Source of the DNA: Thiosocius sp963759055
Lineage (GTDB): Bacteria; Pseudomonadota; Gammaproteobacteria; Chromatiales; Chromatiaceae
DNA length: 64,000 nt
Assembly: GCA_963759055.1 (NCBI GenBank)
Contig: CAVWYD010000001.1
Location: 1-64,000 of the forward strand
Direction of reading: 5' to 3'
Shown here: positions 20,955-30,365 of the stretch, one piece after another
How positions within the stretch are numbered: the stretch's first letter is position 1
How the letters are laid out: every line of letters starts with the position of its first letter
Program-made: the position numbers and the translations under genes
Notes under the pieces: model-generated
Told to the model about the DNA's origin: nothing
Seen by the model: only the letters and a program-made list of their open reading frames with translations
Databases searched by the model: none

Positions 20955-20985
20955 TAACAAAAACCCGCGAAAGCGGGCTTTTTAC
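20955..20985 (-). terminator. Bidirectional rho-independent terminator after the M23 gene
   Basis: On the minus strand AAAAAGCCCGCTTTCGCGGG is followed by TTTTTGTT: a 5-bp GC stem with a TTTC loop and a strong T-run, about 17 bases past the stop codon of the M23 peptidase gene. The complementary strand also carries a T-run, but no plus-strand gene ends here. Confidence 0.85.
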
Positions 20986-21001
20986 AAACAGGTGAGAGGA
21001 A

Positions 21002-21929
21002 TCATTGCGATCGGACAAAGCGGAGCGGGTTTACGATCTTCCCGTTGCGATGGACCTCGAAGTGTACATGTGGGCCACTCGAACGCCCGGTACTGCCGAG
21101 CAGGGCAATGGTCTGACCCTTGTTGACCATATCGCCGCTTTTCACCAGGTTTTCCTTGTTGTGTGCATACAGGGTTGAGTAACCATCAGCATGCCGAATC
21201 TCTACGAAGTTACCGTAGCCCGACGCCTTTTTTGAGCGGACCACCACACCGGAGGCCACGGCCACCACATCGGTTCCGCGCTTGCCCGCGAAATCGACAC
21301 CACGATGATAGGTTTTCTTGCCTTTAAAAGGGTCGGTACGCTTGCCGAAACCGGACGACATCCAGCCTTTCTTTACCGGTCTGCCCGAGGGCGTCACCTC
21401 GGCCATCAGGCCCCGGTTCATCAGGACCAGCTCCAGGGCTGTAAGCTTGTCTTCGCGATCAGCCAACAGGTTGGCGATCCGTTCCATATCCACAGTGAGT
21501 TCACTGGCACTTTGGGTTTCACCCGGAACCGAATCATCGACGCCCCCCATCGGTGGCGCCGAAGCGAAATCGAATTCGTCGCGGTCGAGCTTGCCGATAT
21601 CCACCAGGCGATCACCCAGGGCATCCAGACGCATCAGATGGGCCTGCAGTTCCGCTACCTTGAGCGCAAGCGCATCCATGTGCGCACGCTGTTCGGCTTT
21701 GGCCTCCGCGATCACACGACGTTCGGCCTCGAGTAACTCGCGGACCTCGGCGGTAGCCGCGTCAGCACTCGACTCATTGCCGTTGCGCTCTCCCAGCGCG
21801 AATCCTGCCCACAGGCTGAAAGACAATCACCGCGATCAGACCGAATCCGGCAATCACCGCCGCCCGTACCAGGGATATGCTTATCGCGTCGGTGCGGTTA
21901 CAGAAGGTTGAAACGAATATCATCTTCAT
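21002..21929 (-). CDS. M23 family metallopeptidase (murein hydrolase type), frameshifted near its start
   Basis: This is a membrane-anchored protein of about 308 residues with one N-terminal span (VRAAVIAGFGLIAVIVF), a coiled-coil (VRELLEAERRVIAEAKAEQR onwards) and a C-terminal LytM/M23 domain with zinc motifs HxxxD (YHRGVDFAG) and HxH (GPHVHFEVH). All three ligand motifs are intact, so it may be an active cell-wall endopeptidase rather than an EnvC-type activator. The start is ATG 21929 (MKMIFVSTFCNRTDAIS); an extra T in a TTT run near 21826 separates the span from the rest. It sits between secA and lpxC, a common position for this family. Confidence 0.88.
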
Positions 21930-22012
21930 CGCTTGTTCTGAAAGCTTGTCTGCTTATCGACCTCTAAAGGTGTACTCTTTAACCCAATACGCCGCACTGA
22001 GAGACCCGTCAC

Positions 22013-22448
22013 ATGGCCCGCAGCCCCAAATCGGTTCGTCGCCTTCTGAAAGACAAACCGACGCTCAAGTTCCTCGAACTCGAGATCAGCGCGACAAAAG
22101 GCGCTGCTGGAAAACGTTCGCCGCCTTTTGCCGGGCGACCTTGCAGACCATTGTGTCGCAGCTCGGAAACGTGATCAGCAACTTATTTTGCACGCGGACT
22201 CACCGGTCTGGGCAACGCGACTGAGGTATAATTCGCCCCAGCTGATCAGCTTACTGCAGCCCAGCCATCCATCGTTGCGCGAAATCAAGATCAAGCTGGT
22301 ATTGCCGCGATCCGTCACCCGCCGCGTGCTTCCAGGCGCACGTCATTCCGATATCGCCGCTGCAATTATCCACGACAGCGCTGCAGATACCAAGCAACCA
22401 CAGCTGCGCGAGGCGCTGGAACGCCTCAGCGTTGCGCTAAAAAAATGA
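22013..22448 (+). CDS. DciA-like (DUF721) protein, frameshifted
   Basis: DUF721/DciA proteins load or support the replicative helicase DnaB in bacteria without DnaC. The start MARSPKSVRRLLKDKPTLKF at ATG 22013 and the later NVRRLLPGDLADHCVAARKR, ILHADSPVWATRLRYNSPQL are typical. An extra A in the run AAAA at 22096-22099 shifts the frame; removing it gives a 144-residue protein. It is transcribed against its neighbours, between the M23 and lpxC genes. This position next to secA and lpxC is common in gammaproteobacteria. The assignment rests on sequence pattern only. Confidence 0.82.
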
Positions 22449-22473
22449 TTTAAAACAGCGGGTTATCGGGTTA

Positions 22474-23385
22474 TTAGGAAGCGTGCGCCGGCTTCATATA
22501 CGAAATGGGCGCCTGCTCCGCGTCATCGAAGGTCACTTCTTCCCATGCCTCCGGCTGGGCGATAAGCGCCTTGAGCAGACGATTGTTCAACTCGTGTCCG
22601 GATTTGTAGCCGCTGAACGCGCCGATCAGGCTGTGCCCCAGCAGATAAAGGTCACCTATCGCGTCGAGAATCTTGTGTTTAACGAACTCGTCCTCGTAAC
22701 GCAGGCCGTCCTCGTTCAAAACGCGGAAATCATCGACGACGATCGCATTGTCCATGCTTCCACCCAGCGCCAGCCCGCTGTCGCGCAGCATTTCGATATC
22801 ACGCAGGAACCCGAAGGTGCGCGCGCGGCTGACTTCCTTGACGAACGAGGTGGACGAGAAATCGATCTCCGAACGTCGACTGTCGCTTGCCATCGCCGGG
22901 TGATCAAAGTCGATACCGAAACTGACCTTGAATCCGTTGAAAGGCTCGAATCGCGCAATCTTGTCTCCTTCCGTGACCTCGACCGGGCGCTTGATGCGGA
23001 TAAACCGCTTGGCGATATTCTGCTCCTCGACGCCAGCCGACTGGATCAGGAACACAAAGGGTCCCGCGCTGCCATCCATGATCGGTACTTCGGGAGCGCT
23101 GACGTCAACGTAGGCGTTATCGATGCCCAGCCCGGCAAATGCCGACAGCAGATGTTCGACGGTCGAGATTCGCGCACCGTCTTTGACCAGCGTCGTGGAC
23201 AGGCGAGTGTCACCGACATTCTCTGCCTTGGCCGGGATATCCACGGGCGAATCCAAATCCACCCTGCGGAACACAATGCCGGTATCCGGGACCGCCGGAC
23301 GCAGGGTCAGATAGACTTTCTCGCCGGTGTGAAGACCCACACCCGTGGCGCGTATCACATTCTTCAGCGTGCGCTGTTTGATCAT
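22474..23385 (-). CDS. lpxC: UDP-3-O-acyl-N-acetylglucosamine deacetylase
   Basis: LpxC catalyses the committed zinc-dependent step of lipid A synthesis. The start is ATG 23385 (MIKQRTLKNVIRATGVGLHT), giving 303 residues; an ATG-less extension to 23406 is unlikely. Zinc ligands are in STVEHLLSAFAGLGIDNAYV and KHKILDAIGDLYLLG, and the catalytic His is in GYKSGHELNNRLL. It is the last gene of the dcw run, after ftsZ, with its own 327-base upstream gap. Confidence 0.97.
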   Translation of the reverse strand: MIKQRTLKNVIRATGVGLHTGEKVYLTLRPAVPDTGIVFRRVDLDSPVDIPAKAENVGDTRLSTTLVKDGARISTVEHLLSAFAGLGIDNAYVDVSAPEVPIMDGSAGPFVFLIQSAGVEEQNIAKRFIRIKRPVEVTEGDKIARFEPFNGFKVSFGIDFDHPAMASDSRRSEIDFSSTSFVKEVSRARTFGFLRDIEMLRDSGLALGGSMDNAIVVDDFRVLNEDGLRYEDEFVKHKILDAIGDLYLLGHSLIGAFSGYKSGHELNNRLLKALIAQPEAWEEVTFDDAEQAPISYMKPAHAS

Positions 23386-23712
23386 TGTCCACCCTCTCAG
23401 AAACAATTTTCCGCTATTTTTCAGCTAGTTAGGCCTACTACATCGCGGAATTTCAACGACGCAGTGTGATAGTGATCCCCCGATACCGACTTAGGGAATT
23501 CCCTCATTGTCGACTTATCTGACAATTTGATCAAGCAAAAGTATCGATCCCCTTTTCCGGAAACGTGAACCCGGTTGGCCCGGCGAGACAGAAAGGCCGG
23601 CAAAGCCCAGTCTTTCATCCCACCCGCTTCGGAAGGCTGGACTCAATTGAGACGTATCGACGGGACAAAAAGTCACCACCCTGCTCCCCTCCATCTGTTG
23701 TCTGATACGGCT
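23386..23712 (-). other. Intergenic region between ftsZ and lpxC
   Basis: I find no gene in these 327 bases. The part nearest lpxC is AT-rich (around 23400-23545) and probably holds the lpxC promoter; TTGAAA with a weak -10 near 23425-23455 and TTGATC/ACAAT near 23510-23535 are candidates, none close to consensus. No clear terminator follows ftsZ. Confidence 0.4.
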
Positions 23713-24888
23713 CTAGTCAGCCTGACGACGCAAGAACGCAGGAATATCCAGATACTCCATATTTTTGCTCTCGGCAGCCTTTACGAAGTCGTTGGCGGTC
23801 TTTGGGCTGCGACGGATATTCGTGGGAACCTCGAGCGCATTGTAATCGAGATTTTCCTGTTCAACCGCATCCTTGCTCACAATACGCACCGGCTTGATCT
23901 CGACTTCCGGTTGCTTGACGATGACCGGAAGCTCTTCCCCCAGCCCGGTGGCAACCACGGTCACCCGCATCTCGTCGACCATGTCGGGATCGATGACCGT
24001 ACCCACAACCACCGTCGCATCGTCGCGCGCGAACTCCTTGACCGTATTGCCGACCTCATCGAATTCACCGATGGCCAAATCCAGGCCGGCGGTGATGTTG
24101 ACCAGGATACCTCGCGCACCGGAGAGATTGATATCCTCCAGCAGCGGGCTGCGTATCGCCAGTTCCGCGGCTTCCCGGGCACGCTGGTCACCGTTGGCGC
24201 GGCCGGTTCCCATCATCGCGACGCCCATTTCAGACATGACCGTGCGCACATCCGCAAAGTCGACGTTGATCAGGCCCGGCTTGGTGATCAGTTCCGCGAT
24301 CCCCTGTACGGCGTTGAGCAACACATCATTGGCCGCCTTGAAGGCATCCAGCAGTGAGGTCGTCTTGCCCAATACAGACAACAGCTTTTCGTTCGGAATG
24401 GTGATGAGCGAATCGACGTGCTCGGACAAACTTGCAATGCCGTCTTCGGCGATCTGTCTGCGCTTGCCACCCTCGAAGCTGAACGGCTTGGTCACTACAG
24501 CCACCGTGAGGATACCGAGCTCTTTGGCCACCTCGGCGACCACCGGCGCAGCGCCGGTACCGGTGCCACCACCCATACCTGCAGTGATGAAAACCATGTC
24601 CGCACCCTCGATCGCCTCGTAGATCCGGTCACGGTCCTCCATCGCTGCTTCGTAGCCACGATCGGGGTTGGCTCCGGCGCCGAGACCACGGGTCACGTTC
24701 GAACCCAGTTGCAGCGCCGTTTTCACTTCGGTGTTCTTCAGCGCCTGTGCATCGGTATTGGCACAGATGAACTCGACGCCCTCGATATTTGAACGCAGCA
24801 TATGATTGACCGCATTGCCGCCACCGCCGCCGACACCAATGACCTTGATGACCGCGCTCTGGCTATCCACATCCATTAACTCGAACAT
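23713..24888 (-). CDS. ftsZ: Cell division GTPase FtsZ
   Basis: FtsZ is the tubulin homologue that forms the division ring. It has 391 residues. The start MFELMDVDSQSAVIKVIGVG is followed by the nucleotide site GGGGGNAVNHM (20-30), the tubulin signature GGGTGTGA (106-113) and the T7 loop NVDFADVRTVMSEMG. A conserved C-terminal peptide YLDIPAFLRRQ binds FtsA and ZipA. It follows ftsA after a 52-base gap. Confidence 0.98.
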   Translation of the reverse strand: MFELMDVDSQSAVIKVIGVGGGGGNAVNHMLRSNIEGVEFICANTDAQALKNTEVKTALQLGSNVTRGLGAGANPDRGYEAAMEDRDRIYEAIEGADMVFITAGMGGGTGTGAAPVVAEVAKELGILTVAVVTKPFSFEGGKRRQIAEDGIASLSEHVDSLITIPNEKLLSVLGKTTSLLDAFKAANDVLLNAVQGIAELITKPGLINVDFADVRTVMSEMGVAMMGTGRANGDQRAREAAELAIRSPLLEDINLSGARGILVNITAGLDLAIGEFDEVGNTVKEFARDDATVVVGTVIDPDMVDEMRVTVVATGLGEELPVIVKQPEVEIKPVRIVSKDAVEQENLDYNALEVPTNIRRSPKTANDFVKAAESKNMEYLDIPAFLRRQAD

Positions 24889-24940
24889 TTTTCTATCCTC
24901 CTGCTACAGACCACGCTTTTGGTGCGGTGATCTGGTTATA

Positions 24941-26176
24941 TTAAAAGTTACCCTGGAACCAGCTTTTCATACGGTTCCAAACCGATTTCATGCCACCACT
25001 GCCTGAGACCTCGGGCACCCGCACTGCCCGGTTGCGATGACCAAACAACAACAAACCCACGCCCGTGGCGTGTATTGGATTACGTACAACATCCACCAGA
25101 CCGGTCACGTACTGGGGTATCCCCAGCCTGACCGGCATATGAAAAACCTCCTCCGCAAGATCGATCAGCCCTTCCATCTTCGAACTGCCCCCGGTCAGCA
25201 CCACCCCACCGGCCACGAGATCCTCATAGCCGGAACGGCGCAGCTCCAGCTGAATCAAAGTGAGCAGCTCTTCGTAGCGTGGCTCCACCACTTCAGCCAG
25301 GGTCTGCCGCGACAGTCGACGTGGCGGCCGATCACCGATACTCGGTACCTCGATGGTTTCATCGGGACTCGCGAGCTGGGTGAGTGCGCAGGCGTACTTC
25401 AGCTTGATCTCTTCTGCATGCTGCGTAGGGGTGCGCAATGCAACCGCGATATCGTTCGTCACCTGATCGCCTGCAATCGGAATAACCGCTGTATGGCGGA
25501 TGGAACCCCCGGTGAAGACGGCGATATCGGTCGTACCGCCACCGATGTCGACCAGGCAGACGCCCAGATCCTTTTCGTCTTCCTCGAGCACGGAATAGCT
25601 GGACGCCAGTTGCTCGAGAATCAGGTCTTCCACTTCCAGGCCGCAACGGCGCACACATTTGATGATGTTCTGGGCGGCACTGACCGCGCCCGTCACCATG
25701 TGCACACGGGCCTCCAGTCTGACCCCGGACATGCCGGCCGGGTCATGAATGCCTTCCTGGTTATCGATGATGAATTCCTGCGGCAGGATGTGCAGGATCT
25801 TCTGATCCGCCGGGATGGCAACCGCACGAGCAGCGTCGATAACGCGCTCGACATCGGCATGCGACACCTCACCATCCTTGATCGGGACTATGCCATGTGA
25901 GTTCAGGCTGGAAACATGGCTGCCGGCAATACCGGCATATACCGAATCGATCTCCACCCCGGCCATCAACTCGGCCTCTTCCACCGCGCGCTGTATCGAC
26001 TGCACAGTCGATTCAATGTTGACCACGACCCCTTTCTTCAGGCCACGCGAGGGATGAGAACCGATACCGATGATCTCGATCTCGTCGTCCTGTCTCACCT
26101 CACCGACGATGGCGACCACCTTGGAGGTACCGATATCCAGGCCGACGATGATGTTTTTGTCGGTACGCTTGACCAT
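24941..26176 (-). CDS. ftsA: Cell division protein FtsA
   Basis: FtsA is an actin-like ATPase that tethers FtsZ to the inner membrane and recruits later division proteins. It has 411 residues, with phosphate-binding motif IIVGLDIGTSKVVAIVGEV, second phosphate loop LVDIGGGTTDIAVFTGG, adenosine motif VLTGGSSKMEGL, and a C-terminal amphipathic helix ending SVWNRMKSWFQGNF. Its ATG overlaps the ftsQ stop (TGATG), indicating coupled translation. Confidence 0.98.
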   Translation of the reverse strand: MVKRTDKNIIVGLDIGTSKVVAIVGEVRQDDEIEIIGIGSHPSRGLKKGVVVNIESTVQSIQRAVEEAELMAGVEIDSVYAGIAGSHVSSLNSHGIVPIKDGEVSHADVERVIDAARAVAIPADQKILHILPQEFIIDNQEGIHDPAGMSGVRLEARVHMVTGAVSAAQNIIKCVRRCGLEVEDLILEQLASSYSVLEEDEKDLGVCLVDIGGGTTDIAVFTGGSIRHTAVIPIAGDQVTNDIAVALRTPTQHAEEIKLKYACALTQLASPDETIEVPSIGDRPPRRLSRQTLAEVVEPRYEELLTLIQLELRRSGYEDLVAGGVVLTGGSSKMEGLIDLAEEVFHMPVRLGIPQYVTGLVDVVRNPIHATGVGLLLFGHRNRAVRVPEVSGSGGMKSVWNRMKSWFQGNF

Positions 26177-26973
26177 CAGACTTTTTCCTGAGATTTCACT
26201 GTTTCAGCTGCCGACTCGCCTTCGGCCGGCTCCCGCCAGCGCACGGCGAAACCATGTTCATAACGCATATCAACGCGCTCCGGCTGTCGCGGCGAGTTGG
26301 CCGTAAGACTGGGATAAATCCGGAAGAACTGGCTCAGACGGTGATCGATATCTTCACGACCCAGTGACACCGTGAGCCCGCCATCAAAATGCAACCACCA
26401 GTGACGTCGTTCATCCAGTTTCACCTCCGTTATGTCCAGCTCGCGCGCCCGCGCCGCACTTGCCACCGTCTGGAAAAACTGCACTACGCGCTGCTGACTC
26501 CCATCAGGCCCGGACAATTTCACCAGGCCGTTGAATTCATCCAGCGTCGAAGGCCTGAATACACCGGCATTTACACTGACCAGGGCATCATCACCCCAAC
26601 GTGCCAAAGGCACCTGCTCGACAACGACCATACTCAACTTGTCCGGCCAGATCCGTCGGATGCTCACATCCGCGACCCAGGGCATCGCCACCACCGCCAG
26701 CCTCAGTTTCTGCATGTCACAGCTGAAGAAACCGCCATCGATTGCCTGCACCACCGCACGTTGTATCTCTTCGTGTTCAAGCCGTTTCAGCGCGCCGCTC
26801 ACCTCAACCACTCGTAATGGCAGTCTTCCGGGCTGCGACATATAGCGGTATCCGAACACACCGGCAGAGAGCAGCGCACAGAATCCAAACGCCAGGCCCA
26901 GCGGGGCTATCCAACGCCTCAACGTCAGTTTCAGCTGCTTCTTCTTCTGGCTTTTGACAGTCCTGCCAGACAT
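26176..26973 (-). CDS. ftsQ: Cell division protein FtsQ
   Basis: FtsQ is a bitopic divisome scaffold that binds FtsL and FtsB. The start is ATG 26973 (MSGRTVKSQKKKQLKLTLRR), overlapping the ddl stop as TGATG, which gives 265 residues. It has a basic cytoplasmic tail, one span (LGLAFGFCALLSAGVFGYRY), a POTRA domain beginning LRVVEVSGALKRLEHEEIQ, and the beta domain with the WPDKLSMVVVEQVPLARW segment. A longer start at 27009 would run into ddl. Confidence 0.95.
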   Translation of the reverse strand: MSGRTVKSQKKKQLKLTLRRWIAPLGLAFGFCALLSAGVFGYRYMSQPGRLPLRVVEVSGALKRLEHEEIQRAVVQAIDGGFFSCDMQKLRLAVVAMPWVADVSIRRIWPDKLSMVVVEQVPLARWGDDALVSVNAGVFRPSTLDEFNGLVKLSGPDGSQQRVVQFFQTVASAARARELDITEVKLDERRHWWLHFDGGLTVSLGREDIDHRLSQFFRIYPSLTANSPRQPERVDMRYEHGFAVRWREPAEGESAAETVKSQEKV

Positions 26974-27896
26974 CAGCATGCCTCCAGGGTCTGCGCCAGA
27001 ATGCGCCAAACGAGTTCATCGAAATCGATGCCCACGGCATTGGCCGCCATCGGCACCAGGCTGTGGCTGGTCATTCCCGGAACCGTGTTGACCTCGATAA
27101 GCCAGGGATTCTGTTGTTCATCCATGAGGATATCGACGCGCCCCCAGCCCGAGGCGCCTATGGCGTCGAACGCCCTCAAAGACATCGCCTGAAGGCGTGC
27201 CTCCATGTCCCGGTCCAGACCGCATGGGATCAGATAGCGCGTATCGTCGGATACGTATTTCGCCTCGTAGTCGTAGAACTCGTGTGGTGTCTCCAGTCTG
27301 ATCAGCGGTAGGGCCTGATCCCCAAGCACCGCAGCCGTGTACTCGGCACCGGATACCCAACACTCGGCCATCACATGGCTATCGTATTCAGCGGCCTTCC
27401 GCCATGCGGTGCGCAACTGTTCCGGATCATCGGCACGGGACATTCCGATGCTCGAACCCTCGAGCGCTGGCTTTACCATCAAAGGGAAACCGAGTTCGCC
27501 GGCGGCGGCCAGATCATCTTCGTTACGGATCAACGCAAACCCCGGTGTCGGCAGTCCCAGGGACTGGAACAGCAGCTTGGTCCGGTACTTGTCCATACCG
27601 ATCGACGAACCCATCACGCCACTGCCGGTGTAAGGCAGGCCGAGGATCTCGAGCGCACCCTGAATCACACCGTCCTCACCACCACGCCCATGCAGGACAT
27701 TGAACACTCGGTCGTAAGCACCGGCTGCCAGAATCGTCAGGACATCCCTGCCGACATCGATGCCATGCGCATTCACACCTCGCCGCACCAGACCGTCGAG
27801 CACCGCCTGACCACTGACCAGCGATACCTCGCGTTCGGCGGCCCAGCCGCCCATGAGCACCGCAACCCGGCCGAAGTCTTCAGCAGCGATCGTCAT
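26973..27896 (-). CDS. ddlB: D-alanine-D-alanine ligase
   Basis: Ddl makes the D-Ala-D-Ala dipeptide for the wall pentapeptide. It has 307 residues and an ATP-grasp fold: VAVLMGGWAAEREVSLVSGQ at the N-terminus, the flexible loop and ATP site GFPLMVKPALEGSSIGM, and the metal and substrate site LIEVNTVPGMTSHSLVP. It overlaps murB by four bases and ftsQ by three. Position in the dcw cluster gives the DdlB name. Confidence 0.96.
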   Translation of the reverse strand: MTIAAEDFGRVAVLMGGWAAEREVSLVSGQAVLDGLVRRGVNAHGIDVGRDVLTILAAGAYDRVFNVLHGRGGEDGVIQGALEILGLPYTGSGVMGSSIGMDKYRTKLLFQSLGLPTPGFALIRNEDDLAAAGELGFPLMVKPALEGSSIGMSRADDPEQLRTAWRKAAEYDSHVMAECWVSGAEYTAAVLGDQALPLIRLETPHEFYDYEAKYVSDDTRYLIPCGLDRDMEARLQAMSLRAFDAIGASGWGRVDILMDEQQNPWLIEVNTVPGMTSHSLVPMAANAVGIDFDELVWRILAQTLEAC

Positions 27897-28789
27897 GATG
27901 GCTCTCCCACGGCGTGAAATTCGGCTTGAAGGCGCACGCCCTGTTGACGTTCGACCTCGGCAGCGACATGCGCTACCAGGTTTTCGATATCGGCGGCACT
28001 GGCATCGCCGGTATTGATGATGAAGTTGGCATGCTTGGGCGATACCTCTGCGCCGCCGATGCGATAACCCTTGAGGCCACAGGCCTCGATCAGGCGGGCG
28101 GCATGATCTCCCTGCGGATTGCGGAAGGTGGAACCGCAGCTGGGCTGTCCCGTGGGCTGGGTCGCGGCACGACGCTCAAGCAGCGCCCGTATCGCGGCCT
28201 GCTCGGCGCTGCCATCACCGGGCTTCAGGCTCAAGATACAGGACAGGAACCACTCCTCTGCCGGCCGCACAACCTCGCGATAGGACACCTTGAACTCGGC
28301 GGGCAGGCGCCGATGGATCCGTCCGCCACGATCGATCGTCATGACAGAACTTACGATCGGCCAGGTCTCGCCGCCAAAGGCGCCGGCATTCATTGCCAGG
28401 GCGCCACCCATGGTGCCGGGAATACCGGCAAGAAAAGCGGCACCGGTGAGATTCGCGCGTGCACACTCGCGTGCGACCTTGGCGCAGGAGACGCCCGCAT
28501 CCACCCGCACTTCATCACCCTCGACGCTCAGGCTGTTCAACCTGCCCAGCAGCATGATCACGGTACCGGGGAATCCGCCATCACGGATCAGCAGATTGCT
28601 GCCCAGCCCAAGCCACAGCAGCGGCTCGTGCGGCGGGAGGCTGTCAAGAAATACCGCCAGATCATCTGCATCCGCCGGCAGATACATCTGCCGCGCGGAA
28701 CCGCCCACCCGCCAGGTGTTGTAGCGCTTGAGCGGTTCGTTGAGGCGCAATTCGCCCCGCAACATCGGCTGTTTCGGCGCCGTCATCAT
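27893..28789 (-). CDS. murB: UDP-N-acetylenolpyruvoylglucosamine reductase
   Basis: MurB is an FAD enzyme that reduces the enolpyruvyl group with NADPH to make UDP-MurNAc. At 298 residues it is the shorter type II form. The FAD-binding start NTWRVGGSARQMYLPADADD, GIPGTMGGALAMNAGAFGGE, the catalytic Ser in QPSCGSTFRNPQGDHAARLI, and VSPKHANFIINTGDASAADI are present. The start codons ATGATG at 28789 overlap the end of the 50-codon ORF upstream. Confidence 0.96.
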   Translation of the reverse strand: MMTAPKQPMLRGELRLNEPLKRYNTWRVGGSARQMYLPADADDLAVFLDSLPPHEPLLWLGLGSNLLIRDGGFPGTVIMLLGRLNSLSVEGDEVRVDAGVSCAKVARECARANLTGAAFLAGIPGTMGGALAMNAGAFGGETWPIVSSVMTIDRGGRIHRRLPAEFKVSYREVVRPAEEWFLSCILSLKPGDGSAEQAAIRALLERRAATQPTGQPSCGSTFRNPQGDHAARLIEACGLKGYRIGGAEVSPKHANFIINTGDASAADIENLVAHVAAEVERQQGVRLQAEFHAVGEPS

Positions 28790-28938
28790 CGCCGGCCCTC
28801 ACCCTTCTTGAGCTCACGCGGCTTCACGGTGTCCAACGGCGGCACCTTCGTGGTTCGATCGGATGCGAGCGTGACGCGTGCGGCGAGGCTCTCGCCACAA
28901 CCCATACGCAGTTCACGCGGAGCCGTTTCATGCTTCAT
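28786..28938 (-). CDS. Small unknown ORF (50 codons) between murC and murB
   Basis: I do not recognise this product. The ORF starts with ATG 28938 inside the murC stop (ATGA overlap) and ends with TGA overlapping the murB start, so it occupies the murC-murB junction without a gap on either side. The product is basic and hydrophilic, begins MKHETAPRELRMGCGESLAA and ends RELKKGEGRR, and has no membrane segment and one Cys. The double coupling and its fit to the operon suggest it is translated. Alternatively the stretch is only a spacer that happens to be open. Confidence 0.5.
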   Translation of the reverse strand: MKHETAPRELRMGCGESLAARVTLASDRTTKVPPLDTVKPRELKKGEGRR

Positions 28939-30365
28939 GGGCACAGTACCTCCGACATGTTCGCTGCAACCATGCCGATATTTCCGGCGCCCATGGTGAC
29001 CACGATGTCACGATCCTCCACCAGGTCCTTCAGTATCTCCGGCAGATCTTCGATGTTTTCTATAAACACCGGGTCAACCTGGCCCCGCGCCCGGATCGCC
29101 CGGCTCAAAGCCCTTCCATCGGCACCGGCGATGGGCGCCTCCCCGGCAGCGAAGACCTCGCCCAACACCAGCACGTCGACCTGCGACAGTACGGCAACGA
29201 AATCCTCGAATGCGTCATGCGTGCGGCTGTAACGATGGGGCTGAAACGCCAGTACCAGGCGCTGACCGGGCCAGCCGGCGCGCACTGCATCCAGGGTTGC
29301 AGCCACCTCGCGCGGATGATGCCCATAGTCGTCGACCAGCATGACCTCGCGTCCGCCGACGCGGCAGCCCGTTCTTGCCTGGAAACGACGATCGATGCCT
29401 TCGAAACCGGCCAGGGCCGATTGAATGCGGTCGACTGCAACGCCGAGTTCGCGGGCCACTGTGATCGCTGCCAGTGCATTCAGCACGTTGTGCCGGCCCG
29501 GCATGTTCAGGGTGACGGGGAAAGGGGCCTGGCCGCGCATCTGCAGGGTGAACCGGGTGGTCATCGCATCCTGCACAATATCAATTGCGCGCACATCGGC
29601 GTCTTCGCAGGTACCGTAGGTCAATACCTTGCGGGTCACCTCCGGCAACAGTTCGCGCACATTCTCATCATCGATACACATCACCGCGAGGCCGTAAAAA
29701 GGCAGGTGATGCAAAAATTCGATAAAGGTCGCACGCAGGCGCGCAAACTCGTTGCCGTAGGTCACCATGTGGTCTTCGTCGACATTGGTGACCACCGCAA
29801 GCATCGGCTGCAGGTACAGGAATGAGGCATCACTCTCGTCGGCCTCGGCCACCAGCACCTCACCCTCACCGAGATGGGCATAACTGCCGCGCGAATTCAG
29901 GCGGCCGCCGATCACGTAGGTCGGATCGAGGCCGCCCTCGATCAGCAGGCTGGCGATCAGGCTGGTGGTGGTGGTCTTGCCATGGGTGCCTGCGACCGCC
30001 ACGCCATAACGGAAACGCATGATCTCGGCCAGCATCTCGGCGCGGGGTACTACCGGTATACGCTGTTCGCGTGCCGCCCTCACCTCAGGGTTGTCTTCAT
30101 TGACCGCACTGGAGATGACGACCGCATCGACGCCACGGATCTGTTCTGCTTCATGTCCAACGTGGACTTTCGCGCCCTGCTCGGCCAGACGCAGCGTCGC
30201 CGCGTTCTGTTTGATATCCGAGCCGGATATCTCATAACCGAGATTGAGCATGACCTGCGCTATCCCGTTCATGCCGGCACCGCCGATTCCGACGAAGTGA
30301 AGATGACGCATCCGTCCCATGGACTCTGCGGCGTATCGCGGCGTTGTCACGGGCAACTCGTTCAT
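28935..30365 (-). CDS. murC: UDP-N-acetylmuramate-L-alanine ligase
   Basis: MurC adds L-Ala to UDP-MurNAc with ATP, the first Mur ligase step. It has 476 residues: N-terminal Rossmann part HFVGIGGAGMNGIAQVMLNL, ATP loop GTHGKTTTTSLIASLL, central motif DEDHMVTYGNEF, and C-terminal DDYGHHPREVAATLDA. It overlaps murG upstream by four bases and the small ORF downstream by four. Confidence 0.97.
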   Translation of the reverse strand: MNELPVTTPRYAAESMGRMRHLHFVGIGGAGMNGIAQVMLNLGYEISGSDIKQNAATLRLAEQGAKVHVGHEAEQIRGVDAVVISSAVNEDNPEVRAAREQRIPVVPRAEMLAEIMRFRYGVAVAGTHGKTTTTSLIASLLIEGGLDPTYVIGGRLNSRGSYAHLGEGEVLVAEADESDASFLYLQPMLAVVTNVDEDHMVTYGNEFARLRATFIEFLHHLPFYGLAVMCIDDENVRELLPEVTRKVLTYGTCEDADVRAIDIVQDAMTTRFTLQMRGQAPFPVTLNMPGRHNVLNALAAITVARELGVAVDRIQSALAGFEGIDRRFQARTGCRVGGREVMLVDDYGHHPREVAATLDAVRAGWPGQRLVLAFQPHRYSRTHDAFEDFVAVLSQVDVLVLGEVFAAGEAPIAGADGRALSRAIRARGQVDPVFIENIEDLPEILKDLVEDRDIVVTMGAGNIGMVAANMSEVLCP

